A DNA stretch of 24,666 nt from Bordetella parapertussis (GCA_945872285.1 CAMBZR010000051.1:1-24666); one strand, 5' to 3'. Shown: positions 1 to 9,168, counted from the first letter of the stretch. The notes: generated from the letters alone by a model not told the origin. Program-made: numbers and translations.

Positions 1-792
1 TGGCGCCCACAAAGCACGTATATCCGGCGCCCCCCATACTGGGAGGGCGCACTGGCCGGCGAACGTACGCTGACAGGCATGCGTCCGTTGGCCGTGCTGG
101 GTGACAACATCACCACCGACCACTTGTCACCTTCAAACGCCATCATGCTCGACAGCGCCTCTGGCGAATACTTGGCAAAGATGGGCGTGCCCGAAGAAGA
201 CTTCAACTCATATGCCACGCATCGCGGCGATCATTTAACGGCGCAACGCGCGACCTTTGCTAATCCAAAACTGTTGAATGAGATGGTGCTCGAAAACGGC
301 AAGGTCAAACAAGGATCGCTGGCACGCCTAGAGCCCGAAGGCAAAGTCACACGCATGTGGGAGGCGATCGAAACCTACATGGAACGTCAGCAGCCTTTAA
401 TTATCGTGGCGGGCGCCGACTATGGCCAAGGATCGTCGCGCGACTGGGCCGCCAAAGGCGTTCGACTGGCTGGCGTTGAAGCCATTGCTGCAGAGGGCTT
501 CGAGCGCATCCATCGCACCAACTTGGTGGGCATGGGCGTCTTACCGCTTGAGTTCAAAGCAGGCGTCAACCGGCTGACCCTTGGCTTGGATGGCACAGAA
601 ATCTACGACGTGATCGGCGCACGCACACCACTCGCGACCCTTACGCTTGGCATTCAGCGTAAGAATGGTGAGCGCATCGAGGTACCTGTGACGTGCCGCC
701 TCGACACCGCCGAAGAAGTCTCGATTTATGAAGCAGGCGGCGTGCTGCAACGTTTTGCGCAAGATTTTCTTGAGTCGACTGCGGCAGCCTAA
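1..792 (+). CDS. acnD: Fe/S-dependent 2-methylcitrate dehydratase AcnD, C-terminal part (5' end outside window)
   Basis: This is the C-terminal 263 residues of an aconitase-superfamily enzyme. The frame is open from base 1, so the gene begins upstream and the ATG at 79 is internal. The swivel domain is visible: GDNITTDHLSPS near residue 35 and the substrate-binding loop YGQGSSRDWA near residue 140, followed by GVEAIAAEGFERIHRTNLVG. The first motifs alone would also fit AcnA. The immediate downstream prpF, whose product works with AcnD, makes the 2-methylcitrate enzyme the best call. AcnD dehydrates 2-methylcitrate to 2-methylaconitate in cytosolic propionate catabolism. The stop TAA shares its last base with an ATG at 792. 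prpB, prpC and the start of acnD would be expected just to the left of the window. Confidence 0.9.
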   Translation, partial: WRPQSTYIRRPPYWEGALAGERTLTGMRPLAVLGDNITTDHLSPSNAIMLDSASGEYLAKMGVPEEDFNSYATHRGDHLTAQRATFANPKLLNEMVLENGKVKQGSLARLEPEGKVTRMWEAIETYMERQQPLIIVAGADYGQGSSRDWAAKGVRLAGVEAIAAEGFERIHRTNLVGMGVLPLEFKAGVNRLTLGLDGTEIYDVIGARTPLATLTLGIQRKNGERIEVPVTCRLDTAEEVSIYEAGGVLQRFAQDFLESTAAA

Positions 793-824
793 TGCAGAAC
801 AATCACACGTTGAAGGAAATCGCT

Positions 825-2015
825 ATGAGTCACGCCCCACAGATCAAAGTCCCCGCCACCTACATACGCGGTGGCACCAGTAAAGGCGTTTTTTTTCATC
901 TGGAGGATTTACCCAAAGCCGCACAAGTGCCGGGTCCTGCGCGTGACGCGCTCTTGCTCAGAGTGATCGGCAGCCCCGACCCCTACGGCAAACAAACTGA
1001 CGGCATGGGTGCTGCAACCTCAAGCACCAGCAAGACCGTGATCCTATCAAAAAGCACTCGACCCGATCACGATATTGACTATCTGTTTGGTCAGGTATCG
1101 ATCGACAAGCCCTTCGTTGACTGGAGCGGCAACTGCGGCAATCTGACGTCTGCTGTCGGGCCCTATGGGATTAGCAATGGTTTGGTCGATGCTGCACGTA
1201 TCCCGAAAAATGGGATTGCAACAATCCGAATCTGGCAAGCCAACATCGGAAAAACGATTATTGCTCACGTGCCGATGACCGATGGCGCAGTGCAAGAAAC
1301 CGGCGACTTTGAATTAGACGGCGTGACGTTTCCAGCTGCAGAAGTTCAGCTCGAATTTATGGATCCAGCGGCAGACGAGGACGACGGCGGCGGCGCGATG
1401 TTTCCGACGGGCAATCTCGTAGATGATCTAGAGGTACCGGGCGTTGGAACCTTCAAGGCCACCATGATTAACGCTGGCATTCCGACAATTTTTGTCAATG
1501 CTGCCGATATTGGCTATAAGGGCACCGAGTTACAAGACGACATCAACAGCGACCCCAAAGCGCTGACCATGTTTGAAACGATTCGTGCCTATGGTGCCGT
1601 GCGAATGGGGCTGATCAAACATATCGACGAGGCTGCAACGCGTCAGCACACACCTAAAGTCGCCTTCGTTGCCAAGCCTGCAGATTACGTTGCGTCAAGT
1701 GGCAAAGCGATCTCCGCCAAAGACACCAACGTGCTCGTGCGTGCCATGTCAATGGGCAAGCTACACCACGCCATGATGGGTACCGCGGCCGTCGCGATTG
1801 GTACTGCCGCGGCCATACCAGGCACATTGGTCAACTTAGCGGCTGGTGGTGGCGATCTTGAGGCGGTACGTTTTGGTCACCCCTCGGGCACCTTGAGGGT
1901 GGGCGCACAGGCAAAGCTGGTCGATGGCCAGTGGACGGTGACAAAAGCCATCATGAGCCGCAGCGCACGTGTGCTGATGGAAGGCTGGGTTCACGTACCT
2001 GGTGGGCTGCTCTGA
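825..2015 (+). CDS. prpF: 2-methylaconitate isomerase PrpF
   Basis: The product is 396 residues, the usual length for PrpF, a cytosolic isomerase of the diaminopimelate-epimerase fold. It acts on the 2-methylaconitate made by AcnD so that the 2-methylcitrate cycle can continue. Diagnostic sequence includes RGGTSKG at residues 15-21, DWSGNCGNLTSAVGPY near residue 100 and GNLVDDLEVPG in the middle. An in-frame ATG at 792 overlaps the acnD stop, but the start at 825 is preferred: GAAGGA at 812-817 lies 7 bases before it, and the family N-terminus (VPATYIRGGTSKG) fits. The gene follows acnD directly and overlaps the next gene by one base (TGATG), so all are probably co-transcribed. Confidence 0.95.
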   Translation: MSHAPQIKVPATYIRGGTSKGVFFHLEDLPKAAQVPGPARDALLLRVIGSPDPYGKQTDGMGAATSSTSKTVILSKSTRPDHDIDYLFGQVSIDKPFVDWSGNCGNLTSAVGPYGISNGLVDAARIPKNGIATIRIWQANIGKTIIAHVPMTDGAVQETGDFELDGVTFPAAEVQLEFMDPAADEDDGGGAMFPTGNLVDDLEVPGVGTFKATMINAGIPTIFVNAADIGYKGTELQDDINSDPKALTMFETIRAYGAVRMGLIKHIDEAATRQHTPKVAFVAKPADYVASSGKAISAKDTNVLVRAMSMGKLHHAMMGTAAVAIGTAAAIPGTLVNLAAGGGDLEAVRFGHPSGTLRVGAQAKLVDGQWTVTKAIMSRSARVLMEGWVHVPGGLL

Positions 2016-2410
2016 TGTCTGAATACCTGTCAGTGGCTTTACATTTCGCGTTTACGACTTTTATCACCTGCGCGATGGTGTTTTTTATCTCGGGCGCTTA
2101 TTTAATGCTTTTTAAAATTCGTTACGCTAACGAGCTTTTTAAGCATCCTTACTTAAAAGAACGCGCCTTTAATCAATATTCGCTTTCCATTCAGATGACG
2201 ATTGTGCTGGATTATTTTTTGCGGCTCGCGTTTCCAAAATCAAAAACATGGATCGCCGCCAATGCCAACGAGTTGTTAAAGCACGTTGATCCTCAAGATA
2301 TTCCCACCAATATCAAATGGCCGATCGTAGGACTTTGGGGGGGCTGCTTGATTGGTATGGTCGCAATGCTCACACTTTGGACTTTACTGATTATCGGAAC
2401 CGCCAAATGA
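2015..2410 (+). CDS. Small two-TM membrane protein of unknown function
   Basis: This is a 131-residue protein I cannot place in a named family. It has a hydrophobic segment at about residues 9-34, a soluble middle rich in charged and aromatic residues (about 35-104), and a second hydrophobic segment at about 106-128. The likely topology is a short inner-membrane hairpin. The start is ATG at 2015, sharing its A with the prpF stop. The longer frame from 1931 lies inside prpF and is not needed. The end overlaps the next gene by four bases (ATGA). The gene is visibly more A/T-rich than its neighbours. Its position suggests expression with the propionate genes, but nothing in the sequence ties it to that pathway. 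Confidence 0.8.
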   Translation: MSEYLSVALHFAFTTFITCAMVFFISGAYLMLFKIRYANELFKHPYLKERAFNQYSLSIQMTIVLDYFLRLAFPKSKTWIAANANELLKHVDPQDIPTNIKWPIVGLWGGCLIGMVAMLTLWTLLIIGTAK

Positions 2411-2694
2411 CTGCTGCGGCAAACCCCCTCGTTGAGCATGACGCCTCGGAACAATGCTTTTTTATGGTGGTCGACTCCCAGCGCTGTGTGCTGGACTACA
2501 CGCGGCAGGGCACACTAATGACGATCACCCACACTGGCGTACCTGAAGCCTTGGGCGGCCGCGGCCTTGCGGCGCAACTCACGCACTTTGCGCTCGAGTA
2601 CGCGCGCGCGCAGCACTGGAAAGTCATGCCTCGCTGCAGTTACGTGGCGACCTATATGCAGCGCCATGCTGAGTTTGCGTCCTTGCTGGCTTGA
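2407..2694 (+). CDS. Mini-GNAT acetyltransferase (YjdJ/GCN5-related type)
   Basis: This is a 95-residue protein of the short GCN5-related N-acetyltransferase group (the YjdJ-like type, much shorter than ordinary GNATs). The acetyl-CoA-binding stretch is seen as EALGGRGLAAQL at about residues 48-59. It is followed by an ALEYAR helix and the family's C-terminal pattern, KVMPRCSYVATYMQRH. The start is ATG at 2407, overlapping the preceding stop by four bases, which implies translational coupling. The substrate of this family is generally unknown. It is the last gene before the acnB promoter, so it probably closes the acnD-prpF transcription unit, although I see no clear terminator after it. Confidence 0.85.
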   Translation: MTAAANPLVEHDASEQCFFMVVDSQRCVLDYTRQGTLMTITHTGVPEALGGRGLAAQLTHFALEYARAQHWKVMPRCSYVATYMQRHAEFASLLA

Positions 2695-2698
2695 TTTA

Positions 2699-2719
2699 GT
2701 CTTATATAAGATATAAGAC
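2699..2719. promoter_or_regulatory. Palindromic operator candidate upstream of acnB
   Basis: A perfect inverted repeat has 9-base arms, GTCTTATAT and ATATAAGAC, around a 3-base centre. Nested in it is a second perfect 12-base palindrome, TCTTATATAAGA (2700-2711). It starts 5 bases after the mini-GNAT stop and ends 2 bases before the -35 box of the acnB promoter. The A/T-rich symmetric form resembles sites bound by GntR-type dimers, but which regulator binds is inference. There is no run of T after it, so it is not a good intrinsic terminator. Confidence 0.7.
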
Positions 2720-2721
2720 AC

Positions 2722-2750
2722 TTGATCGATGACACACTTACCACTACAAT
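2722..2750 (+). promoter_or_regulatory. Sigma70-type promoter for acnB
   Basis: TTGATC (2722-2727) and TACAAT (2745-2750) are separated by 17 bases, a good match to the sigma70 consensus. Transcription would start near 2757, giving an mRNA leader of about 95 bases before the acnB ATG. The palindrome at 2699-2719 abuts the -35 box. Confidence 0.65.
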
Positions 2751-2852
2751 CTTGACATCGATTGCCAGTCCAAAAAATTACGAAAAGGCTGACGAAGTTA
2801 TCAGAATTTTTCTTCCTTCGATTCACATTTCTAACCTTTGAAAGGCGCCATC

Positions 2853-5438
2853 ATGCTTGAAGCCTATCGCCAACACGTTGCTGAACGCGCAGCCGTTGGT
2901 ATTCCTCCTCTTCCCCTGACCGCACAACAAACGGCGGATCTGATTGAACTGCTCAAAGCGCCGCCCGCTGGTGAAGGTGCTGCGCTTGTCGAGTTGATGA
3001 CGCATCGCGTGCCTGCCGGTGTGGATGACGCCGCAAAAGTCAAAGCGTCATACCTCGCTGCCGTGGCTCTAGGTACTGAAAAATGCGCATTAATCTCACG
3101 CAGCAAAGCAACCGAGTTGCTTGGTACCATGCTGGGCGGCTACAACATTGGCCCCATGGTTGATTTGCTTGACGACGCCGAGATCGGCAAGGTTGCTGCT
3201 GAGGGTTTGAAAAAAACCTTGCTGATGTTTGATGCTTTTCATGACGTTAAAGAAAAAGCCCTAAAGGGCAACGCCAACGCTAAAGCTGTGATGCAAAGTT
3301 GGGCCGATGGCGAGTGGTTTACTAGCCGCCCTGAAGTGCCCAAAAGCCTGACTGTCACAGTATTTAAAGTCACCGGCGAAACCAATACTGACGACTTGTC
3401 ACCGGCCCCTGATGCCTGGACACGCCCTGATATTCCTTTGCATGCCCTGGCAATGCTCAAAAATGGACGTCCTGGTATTGAGCCTCAAGAAGCCGGAAAA
3501 ATTGGCCCCATCAGTTTCATCAATGATCTGAAAAAGAAAGGCCACTTGGTTGCCTACGTGGGTGACGTGGTCGGTACAGGTTCGTCGCGTAAATCAGCTA
3601 CCAACTCGGTGCTGTGGTTTACCGGAGAAGATATTCCCTTCGTACCAAACAAGCGTTTTGGCGGCGTGTGCTTGGGCAACAAGATTGCACCGATCTTCTA
3701 TAACACCATGGAAGATGCGGGCGCCCTGCCGATTGAGCTTGACGTGTCAAACATGAACATGGGTGATGTGATTGAACTGCGCCCGTACGACGGCGAAGCC
3801 TTGAAAGACGGCAAGGTCATCTCTAAATTTGAAGTCAAATCTGAAGTCTTGTTTGACGAAGTGCGCGCAGGCGGTCGTATCCCCTTGATCGTTGGTCGCG
3901 GCCTGACCAGCAAAGCGCGCGAGACGCTTGGCTTACCGCCCTCGACGCTGTTCCGTTTCCCGCACGTCCCTGCTGCTTCTAAAAAGGGCTTCACGCTCGC
4001 CCAGAAGATGGTCGGTCGTGCTTGTGGCTTGCCAGAAGGCCAGGGCGTGCGTCCCGGCTCTTACTGCGAACCTGCAATGACCTCAGTCGGCAGCCAAGAC
4101 ACAACAGGCCCAATGACGCGCGACGAACTCAAAGATTTGGCTTGCTTGGGTTTCTCAGCTGACCTCGTCATGCAATCGTTCTGCCACACTGCGGCTTACC
4201 CAAAATCAGTCGACGTTAAAACCCACCACACCTTGCCCCAGTTCATGAGCAACCGTGGCGGCATCTCGCTGCGCCCAGGCGACGGCATCATTCACTCATG
4301 GCTCAACCGTATGTTGTTGCCTGATACGGTCGGCACTGGCGGTGATTCGCATACTCGCTTCCCAATTGGCATCAGCTTCCCAGCCGGTTCGGGTCTGGTG
4401 GCCTTTGCGGCTGCCACGGGCGTCATGCCTTTGGATATGCCTGAGTCAGTGTTGGTGCGTTTCAAAGGCAAGATGCAACCCGGCGTGACCTTGCGTGATC
4501 TGGTCAACGCAATCCCACTGTATGCCATCAAAACAGGTTTGTTAACGGTTGGTAAACAGAACAAACAAAATATCTTCTCAGGTCGCATTCTTGAAATTGA
4601 AGGTTTGCCTAATCTTAAAGCTGAACAAGCGTTCGAATTGTCGGATGCCTCGGCCGAGCGCTCTGCAGGTGGCTGCAGCATTCGTCTGAATAAAGAGCCT
4701 GTGATCGAATACATCAACAGCAACATCGTGATGTTGAAGTGGATGATTGCCAATGGCTACTCTGACGAGCGCAGCATCGCACGTCGCATTCAAGCCATGG
4801 AAGCCTGGCTCAAAAACCCACAACTGTTGCAGCCTGATGCTGACGCTGAATATGCAGCAATCATTGAAATTGATCTGGCCGAGATTCACGAGCCGATCGT
4901 CGCCTGCCCAAATGACCCTGATGATGTCAAAACCTTGTCAGACGTCGCTGGCGCCAAGATCGACGAAGTGTTTATTGGCAGCTGCATGACCAATATCGGT
5001 CACTTCCGTGCAGCGTCAAAACTGCTTGAAGGCAAGCGCGACATGCCAGTCAAGCTGTGGATTGCACCACCCACAAAAATGGATGCCGCGCAGTTGACTG
5101 AAGAAGGCCACTACGGTGTCTTTGGTTCGGCCGGTGCGCGCACCGAAATGCCAGGCTGCTCGTTGTGCATGGGTAATCAGGCACAGGTGCGCGAAGGTGC
5201 AACGGTGATGTCAACCAGCACACGTAACTTCCCTAATCGTTTAGGCAAAAATGCAAACGTGTATCTGGGGTCTGCCGAACTTGCCGCCATTTGCTCAAAA
5301 CTCGGCCGGATTCCCACCAAAGAAGAATACATGACAGACATGGGCGTCTTAAGCAAGAACGGCGACCAGATCTACAAGTACCTCAACTTTGACCAGATCC
5401 CCGACTACAAAGATGTAGCCGATACGATTGCGTCCTAA
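2853..5438 (+). CDS. acnB: Bifunctional aconitate hydratase 2 / 2-methylisocitrate dehydratase AcnB
   Basis: The 861-residue product matches AcnB in length and domain order: N-terminal HEAT-like domain ([22 protein letters not shown]), swivel domain (about 165-370, with [13 protein letters not shown] and [10 protein letters not shown]), then the catalytic core. The three 4Fe-4S cysteines are present at 711 (GSCMTN), 769 and 772 (GCSLCMGN). It interconverts citrate and isocitrate in the TCA cycle, and in this family also acts on the methylcitrate branch. A TTG at 2838 opens the frame earlier, but ATG 2853 is preferred: AAAGG at 2841-2845 is 7 bases upstream and the E. coli protein starts the same way. 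It has its own promoter and terminator, so it is separate from acnD-prpF. Confidence 0.97.
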   Translation: MLEAYRQHVAERAAVGIPPLPLTAQQTADLIELLKAPPAGEGAALVELMTHRVPAGVDDAAKVKASYLAAVALGTEKCALISRSKATELLGTMLGGYNIGPMVDLLDDAEIGKVAAEGLKKTLLMFDAFHDVKEKALKGNANAKAVMQSWADGEWFTSRPEVPKSLTVTVFKVTGETNTDDLSPAPDAWTRPDIPLHALAMLKNGRPGIEPQEAGKIGPISFINDLKKKGHLVAYVGDVVGTGSSRKSATNSVLWFTGEDIPFVPNKRFGGVCLGNKIAPIFYNTMEDAGALPIELDVSNMNMGDVIELRPYDGEALKDGKVISKFEVKSEVLFDEVRAGGRIPLIVGRGLTSKARETLGLPPSTLFRFPHVPAASKKGFTLAQKMVGRACGLPEGQGVRPGSYCEPAMTSVGSQDTTGPMTRDELKDLACLGFSADLVMQSFCHTAAYPKSVDVKTHHTLPQFMSNRGGISLRPGDGIIHSWLNRMLLPDTVGTGGDSHTRFPIGISFPAGSGLVAFAAATGVMPLDMPESVLVRFKGKMQPGVTLRDLVNAIPLYAIKTGLLTVGKQNKQNIFSGRILEIEGLPNLKAEQAFELSDASAERSAGGCSIRLNKEPVIEYINSNIVMLKWMIANGYSDERSIARRIQAMEAWLKNPQLLQPDADAEYAAIIEIDLAEIHEPIVACPNDPDDVKTLSDVAGAKIDEVFIGSCMTNIGHFRAASKLLEGKRDMPVKLWIAPPTKMDAAQLTEEGHYGVFGSAGARTEMPGCSLCMGNQAQVREGATVMSTSTRNFPNRLGKNANVYLGSAELAAICSKLGRIPTKEEYMTDMGVLSKNGDQIYKYLNFDQIPDYKDVADTIAS

Positions 5439-5449
5439 GTCTTAACTGG

Positions 5450-5468
5450 GCGGGGTTAAAAAACCCGC
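5450..5468 (+). other. Weak hairpin just after acnB
   Basis: GCGGGGTT and AACCCGC can pair with one bulged G around an A-rich loop, 12 bases after the acnB stop. There is no T run behind it. It may stabilise the acnB mRNA 3' end ahead of the true terminator. Confidence 0.35.
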
Positions 5469-5480
5469 TCACCTGAACAG

Positions 5481-5522
5481 CCCCGTCAAGTTGGACACTT
5501 TTCCAGCTTGACGGGGTTTTTT
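5481..5522 (+). terminator. Strong rho-independent terminator of acnB
   Basis: A 15-base-pair stem (5481-5495 with 5502-5516, one G.T wobble) closes a 6-base loop and is followed by six T (5517-5522). The outer arms are CCCCGTCAAG and CTTGACGGGG. It ends acnB transcription and rules out the in-frame start at 5508 for the next gene, which would lie inside the stem. Confidence 0.92.
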
Positions 5523-5606
5523 CTTAAAAGACCAAAGCACGACTCGTTTAGATTGTTCGTTACACTAGAGCCCTTGATGACAGCTTTTTTGGTTTCTGAC
5601 ATTTCT

Positions 5607-6821
5607 ATGGCTCGTGCTCGCGTTTCGACTTCTCCCAAAAGGCTCAACCGTGACTCGTCACGCTTGGTTGCCCTCTCACTGTCCCTGCATAACTCAGGTA
5701 GCCGCGTTGAAGACCGGTTCTGGGAGACCGAACTGGCAAACACCCTAAATAAACTCATGCGCGCCGGCAACGATGCCACGCTAGATGCCGCACTGGATCA
5801 TCTGTCAACTACCGATATAGGGGGCTACGAAGTCCTGATCGAGCAAGCTGAAACGCACTCTGAATCTTGCATTCTTGAAAAAGATGGCAAACGCTTTGAC
5901 GTTTTACTCGTGATTGCTCCCTTGGTTGCCTGGACACGCTACAGCATCCCGGCAGTCGCGCTGAGCGACAGCGTTGTCGCGACACTGGCCGGTCATTTAC
6001 AAACCCATGTCCTGGCGAGCGGTGCGCAGATCGCAATGATGCCGCATTTGATCGGCTTGGATCAAATGCCGCGCACGCTTTGCGAAACCTACGACTGGCT
6101 ACACAAGCTTGGGGCCACGGCGCTAGACTTACCCAGCGGCCCGCCTCAACTTAATCACGAACCCGACTCGTTTAATATGCTGGCCGATACCCGCTATGTC
6201 GCGATTGGTGTGGCCGTGCCAGAGGGCAAGCCGGTATTTCGCTGGCAAGAGAAGCCGGGCGAACTCGGAGAGGACCGCAGCACTTGCCTCGAAAAGTGGG
6301 TATCCGATACGCACGCCATTTTTACTCAGCTCTTAGCGGGTTGCGGTTTTGAAATTCTGATCCCCGATGCCTACTATGTCAGTAACCGTGAAGCCGATCG
6401 CCGTATTCGTCCGCTCTCGGTTAGGTCGGCCGTGGCTTGGCTTGAAGGTGCACTGCACCTCGAAGCCAGCCAACTACGTGCCGTCATTGCGGGTTGCGGC
6501 GAACAAACCATCGACGAGTACCGCATCGGCTTTACACAAAAGAATCAAACTGAGGTGATTTATGGTTGCCTCTGGCCGCTTTACGGGGTCGACGAAAATG
6601 AACCGGTGCTAGAGGGCCAACCTGAGCCAATTGAAACAATCGACGAGATCACTAACTTGCTCAAAGAATGCGGGATCACCGATATCCGTCGACTCCCTGG
6701 CCTCCTGAGCACTGAGTTTTGCGACGATTGTGGCGCGCCGTATTTCCCTAATCCCTCGGGCGAACTGGTGCACGCCGAGCTACCCGAAGATGCTGAAACA
6801 GCCCCCTCACACTTTCATTGA
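5607..6821 (+). CDS. DUF2863 family protein
   Basis: The 404-residue protein fits DUF2863, a family of unknown function seen in Burkholderiales. Recognisable stretches are LVALSLSLHNSGSRVEDRFWE near the N-terminus, ESCILEKDGKRFDVLLVIAPLVAWTRYSIP, CGFEILIPDAYYVSNREADRRIRP, and the tail EFCDDCGAPYFPNPSGELVHAELPED, which has a CxxC pair suggesting a small metal-binding knuckle. No signal peptide or membrane helix is seen. The start at 5607 (MARARVS) gives the family-like N-terminus; ATG 5577 is an alternative. A possible -10 TACACT lies at 5561-5566 with a poor -35. The stop overlaps or nearly touches the earP start, so the two are probably an operon. Confidence 0.88.
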   Translation: MARARVSTSPKRLNRDSSRLVALSLSLHNSGSRVEDRFWETELANTLNKLMRAGNDATLDAALDHLSTTDIGGYEVLIEQAETHSESCILEKDGKRFDVLLVIAPLVAWTRYSIPAVALSDSVVATLAGHLQTHVLASGAQIAMMPHLIGLDQMPRTLCETYDWLHKLGATALDLPSGPPQLNHEPDSFNMLADTRYVAIGVAVPEGKPVFRWQEKPGELGEDRSTCLEKWVSDTHAIFTQLLAGCGFEILIPDAYYVSNREADRRIRPLSVRSAVAWLEGALHLEASQLRAVIAGCGEQTIDEYRIGFTQKNQTEVIYGCLWPLYGVDENEPVLEGQPEPIETIDEITNLLKECGITDIRRLPGLLSTEFCDDCGAPYFPNPSGELVHAELPEDAETAPSHFH

Positions 6822-6823
6822 GC

Positions 6824-7951
6824 ATGCTGCAAGCCGACGTCTTTTGCCGAGTCGTCGATAACTTCGGCGATATTGGTGTGACCTGGCGCCTGGTACGCCA
6901 ACTGCAGCGCGAGCATCACTGGTCGGTCCGTGTATGGGTCGATGATTTAAAAAGTTTTCAACGGCTTGAAGCACGTGTCAACGTACATGCCTTGCAACAA
7001 GTGATCGACCACATTGAGATTATTCATTGGGCCGATCCAGCGCCAGACTTGATCCCCTACCCAATTGTGCTGTGCAACTTTTCTTGTGATTTGCCTGCCA
7101 CCTACATTGAACAGTTGCATCAGCGGCCCGCGCTTTGGGTCAACCTTGAATACCTGAGTGCAGAAACCTGGGTTGAAGGGTGCCACGGACTGCCCTCGCT
7201 GCGCGGTGACGGTTTATCGTCATACTTCTTTTTTCCAGGCTTTCACGCAAACACCGGTGGTCTGCTACGTGAAGGTGATCTACTCACACGCCGTGATAGT
7301 TGGCAAAAGAATCTTGACGGTCAGCGTCAGATGCTCGAACGCTTGGGGGTCTCTGGTGCAGCACTTGCCGCTCTGAGCACACCCACTCAAGCTGCGCGCT
7401 TGCTGACCTTGTTTTGCTATCCGCACGCTCCCACCACGCAATTGCTCGAGGCGCTCTGTGCAGATTCGCGCGCCTCGATCGTGTTGATCCCTGAAGGGAT
7501 CGCCCCAGAACTCACCACAGGGCGATTGGGGCAGTTGAAGCAGGTCTATATCGAACGCATCCCTTTTGTCTCACAGCTCGAATACGATCAACTCTTGTGG
7601 ATGGCCGATCTTAATTTTGTGCGCGGCGAAGACTCGGTGGTACGCGGGCTTTGGGCTGGCAGGCCGCTGGTGTGGCAGATTTATCCGCAAACAGAAGGCA
7701 CACATCTGATCAAACTTGAAGCGTGGCTGGAGATGTCTGGGTTACCGCAAGAGGTTAAAACGTTGCTGCGCTCATGGAACACAGACCCCTCAGGCGCCGC
7801 CGACTTAAGCCCGCAATTGAGTCACGGACTCAGTCAAGAGGCTTACGCGCAGTGGTCAAGCCACGCGTTGGCGCTGAGTCACACCCTTGCACAAGAGGTC
7901 GACTTCGCCCAAGCGCTGCATGACTTTTGTGCGTCAAAGATAACGCCCTAG
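6824..7951 (+). CDS. earP: EF-P arginine rhamnosyltransferase EarP
   Basis: The product (375 residues, formerly DUF2331) transfers L-rhamnose from dTDP-rhamnose to Arg32 of elongation factor P in the cytosol, which helps ribosomes through proline stretches. The N-terminal motif FCRVVDNFGDIGVTWRL carries the two conserved Asp (12 and 16). The nucleotide-sugar site RGEDSVVRGLWAGRPLVWQIYPQ is near the C-terminus, with Arg267, Glu269 and Asp270. The family is a GT-B fold inverting transferase. A TTG at 6818 could also be the start; neither has a clear ribosome site, and coupling to the DUF2863 gene is likely. Its substrate gene, efp, lies 1.3 kb away beyond a convergent MFS gene. Confidence 0.95.
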   Translation: MLQADVFCRVVDNFGDIGVTWRLVRQLQREHHWSVRVWVDDLKSFQRLEARVNVHALQQVIDHIEIIHWADPAPDLIPYPIVLCNFSCDLPATYIEQLHQRPALWVNLEYLSAETWVEGCHGLPSLRGDGLSSYFFFPGFHANTGGLLREGDLLTRRDSWQKNLDGQRQMLERLGVSGAALAALSTPTQAARLLTLFCYPHAPTTQLLEALCADSRASIVLIPEGIAPELTTGRLGQLKQVYIERIPFVSQLEYDQLLWMADLNFVRGEDSVVRGLWAGRPLVWQIYPQTEGTHLIKLEAWLEMSGLPQEVKTLLRSWNTDPSGAADLSPQLSHGLSQEAYAQWSSHALALSHTLAQEVDFAQALHDFCASKITP

Positions 7952-9168
7952 GCCGCAGCCGCTGCCATCACTGGCGCAGGCTCTTTGATCGGCAAGTTAA
8001 TCAAAGCCGCCATCGCAGAAAGTGCAATGTCGGCGTACCACATCCATTGATAGTCGCCAAAAGAATATAAAACTAAGCCGCCCACATAGGCACCTAAAAA
8101 AGCACCTATCTGATGCGACAAGAGCGTTAAGCCAAACAGCGTTGATAAGTAACGCACGCCAAATAACTTACCCACGATTGAGGCCGTTGGAGGCACGGTA
8201 GCCAACCAGGTTGCCCCTAAACCGATCGCAAAAATATAAAACGTCAGTTCGGTCTTAGGTGCCATCAAGTACAGGACAATTAACACGGCGCGCGAGGCGT
8301 ACATCACTGCCAAAATATTTTTACATTTGAAGCGATTGATTTGTGCACCCACAAAGATGCTACCAAAAATATTCGCTAATCCAATAATCCCTAGCGACCA
8401 CCCCGCGACAGACGCGGGCAAGCCGCAAAGGTCGACCTCACCAGGCAAGTGAGTCACCATCATTGCAATATGAAAACCACAGGTAAAGAAACCTAAATGC
8501 AGCAACAGATAGCTTGGGGAGTTGAAAGCCTCTTTGACTGCCGCACCCATGCCGGCATCGGCGCCTTGTGGCGCAGTAGGTGCCGGCACATTTTTGGTCA
8601 GTTTATTGATCAAGGGCAACGAAAGTAACATTAACAACACTAGCGACCACATCGCATTCATCCAGCCCAGCGATTGAATCAGGCGCGTCGCGATGGGGGC
8701 AAACACAAACTGCCCCATCGAGCTGCCCGCATTTATTAAACCGGCCGCGTTGCCACGCGCCTCGGCAGGGATCCGCTTGGCTACCGTACCAATCAAAATA
8801 GAAAAACTGCAGGCGCCGGTACCCACTGCGGAGAGCAATCCAATCGTAAAAATTAATCCCCAGGTTGACTCCATCAACGGGATCAGCGCTGTGCCCACAA
8901 TCGTCAAACACAAGCCCCCCAACAGCACCAAACGCGCACCGTGGCGATCGGCAATCATGCCGGCGAGTGGTTGCGCCACCCCCCACACAAATTGGCCCAC
9001 CGCCATGGCCAGGCTAATACTCACGATCCCAAGGCCGGTAGACGTGTTCAAAGGGCTGATGAACAGCCCCATGGTTTGACGCGTGCCGTTAATGATCATG
9101 ATGATGCCCGCCGCCATAAGCGTCACGAGCAAGACATCGCGCTGTTTAAAGGTTTGAAAAAAACTCAT
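7948..9168 (-). CDS. MFS transporter (OFA/monocarboxylate-like), substrate unknown
   Basis: This is a 406-residue, 12-TM major facilitator. Motif A between TM2 and TM3 is clear (GMIADRHGARLVLLGG), and the second half begins after a cytosolic loop rich in Ala/Pro near residue 200. The sequence style resembles the YbfB/oxalate-formate group that moves small organic anions, but the substrate cannot be read from sequence. Start at 9168 (MSFFQTFKQRD) is the natural N-terminus; a TTG at 9207 is a weaker option, and the GAAGG before 9168 is unusually close. The gene converges on earP: the tetranucleotide CTAG at 7948-7951 supplies the TAG stop of both genes, so no terminator separates them. Confidence 0.9.
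   Translation of the reverse strand: MSFFQTFKQRDVLLVTLMAAGIIMIINGTRQTMGLFISPLNTSTGLGIVSISLAMAVGQFVWGVAQPLAGMIADRHGARLVLLGGLCLTIVGTALIPLMESTWGLIFTIGLLSAVGTGACSFSILIGTVAKRIPAEARGNAAGLINAGSSMGQFVFAPIATRLIQSLGWMNAMWSLVLLMLLSLPLINKLTKNVPAPTAPQGADAGMGAAVKEAFNSPSYLLLHLGFFTCGFHIAMMVTHLPGEVDLCGLPASVAGWSLGIIGLANIFGSIFVGAQINRFKCKNILAVMYASRAVLIVLYLMAPKTELTFYIFAIGLGATWLATVPPTASIVGKLFGVRYLSTLFGLTLLSHQIGAFLGAYVGGLVLYSFGDYQWMWYADIALSAMAALINLPIKEPAPVMAAAAA

Noticed and set aside
792..824. Upstream ATG for prpF overlapping the acnD stop
   Set aside because: A strong GAAGGA site serves the ATG at 825 and the extra 11 residues do not fit the family N-terminus; the overlap may still aid coupling.
4292..4753. Open frame of 153 codons on the - strand
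   Set aside because: It lies wholly inside acnB, whose cysteines and domain order are intact.
5481..5516. Inverted repeat considered as an insertion-sequence end
   Set aside because: The stem, small loop and T run form a complete terminator; no transposase or second copy is present in the window.
5508..5606. N-terminal extension of the DUF2863 protein
   Set aside because: It would start inside the acnB terminator stem and upstream of any plausible transcription start.
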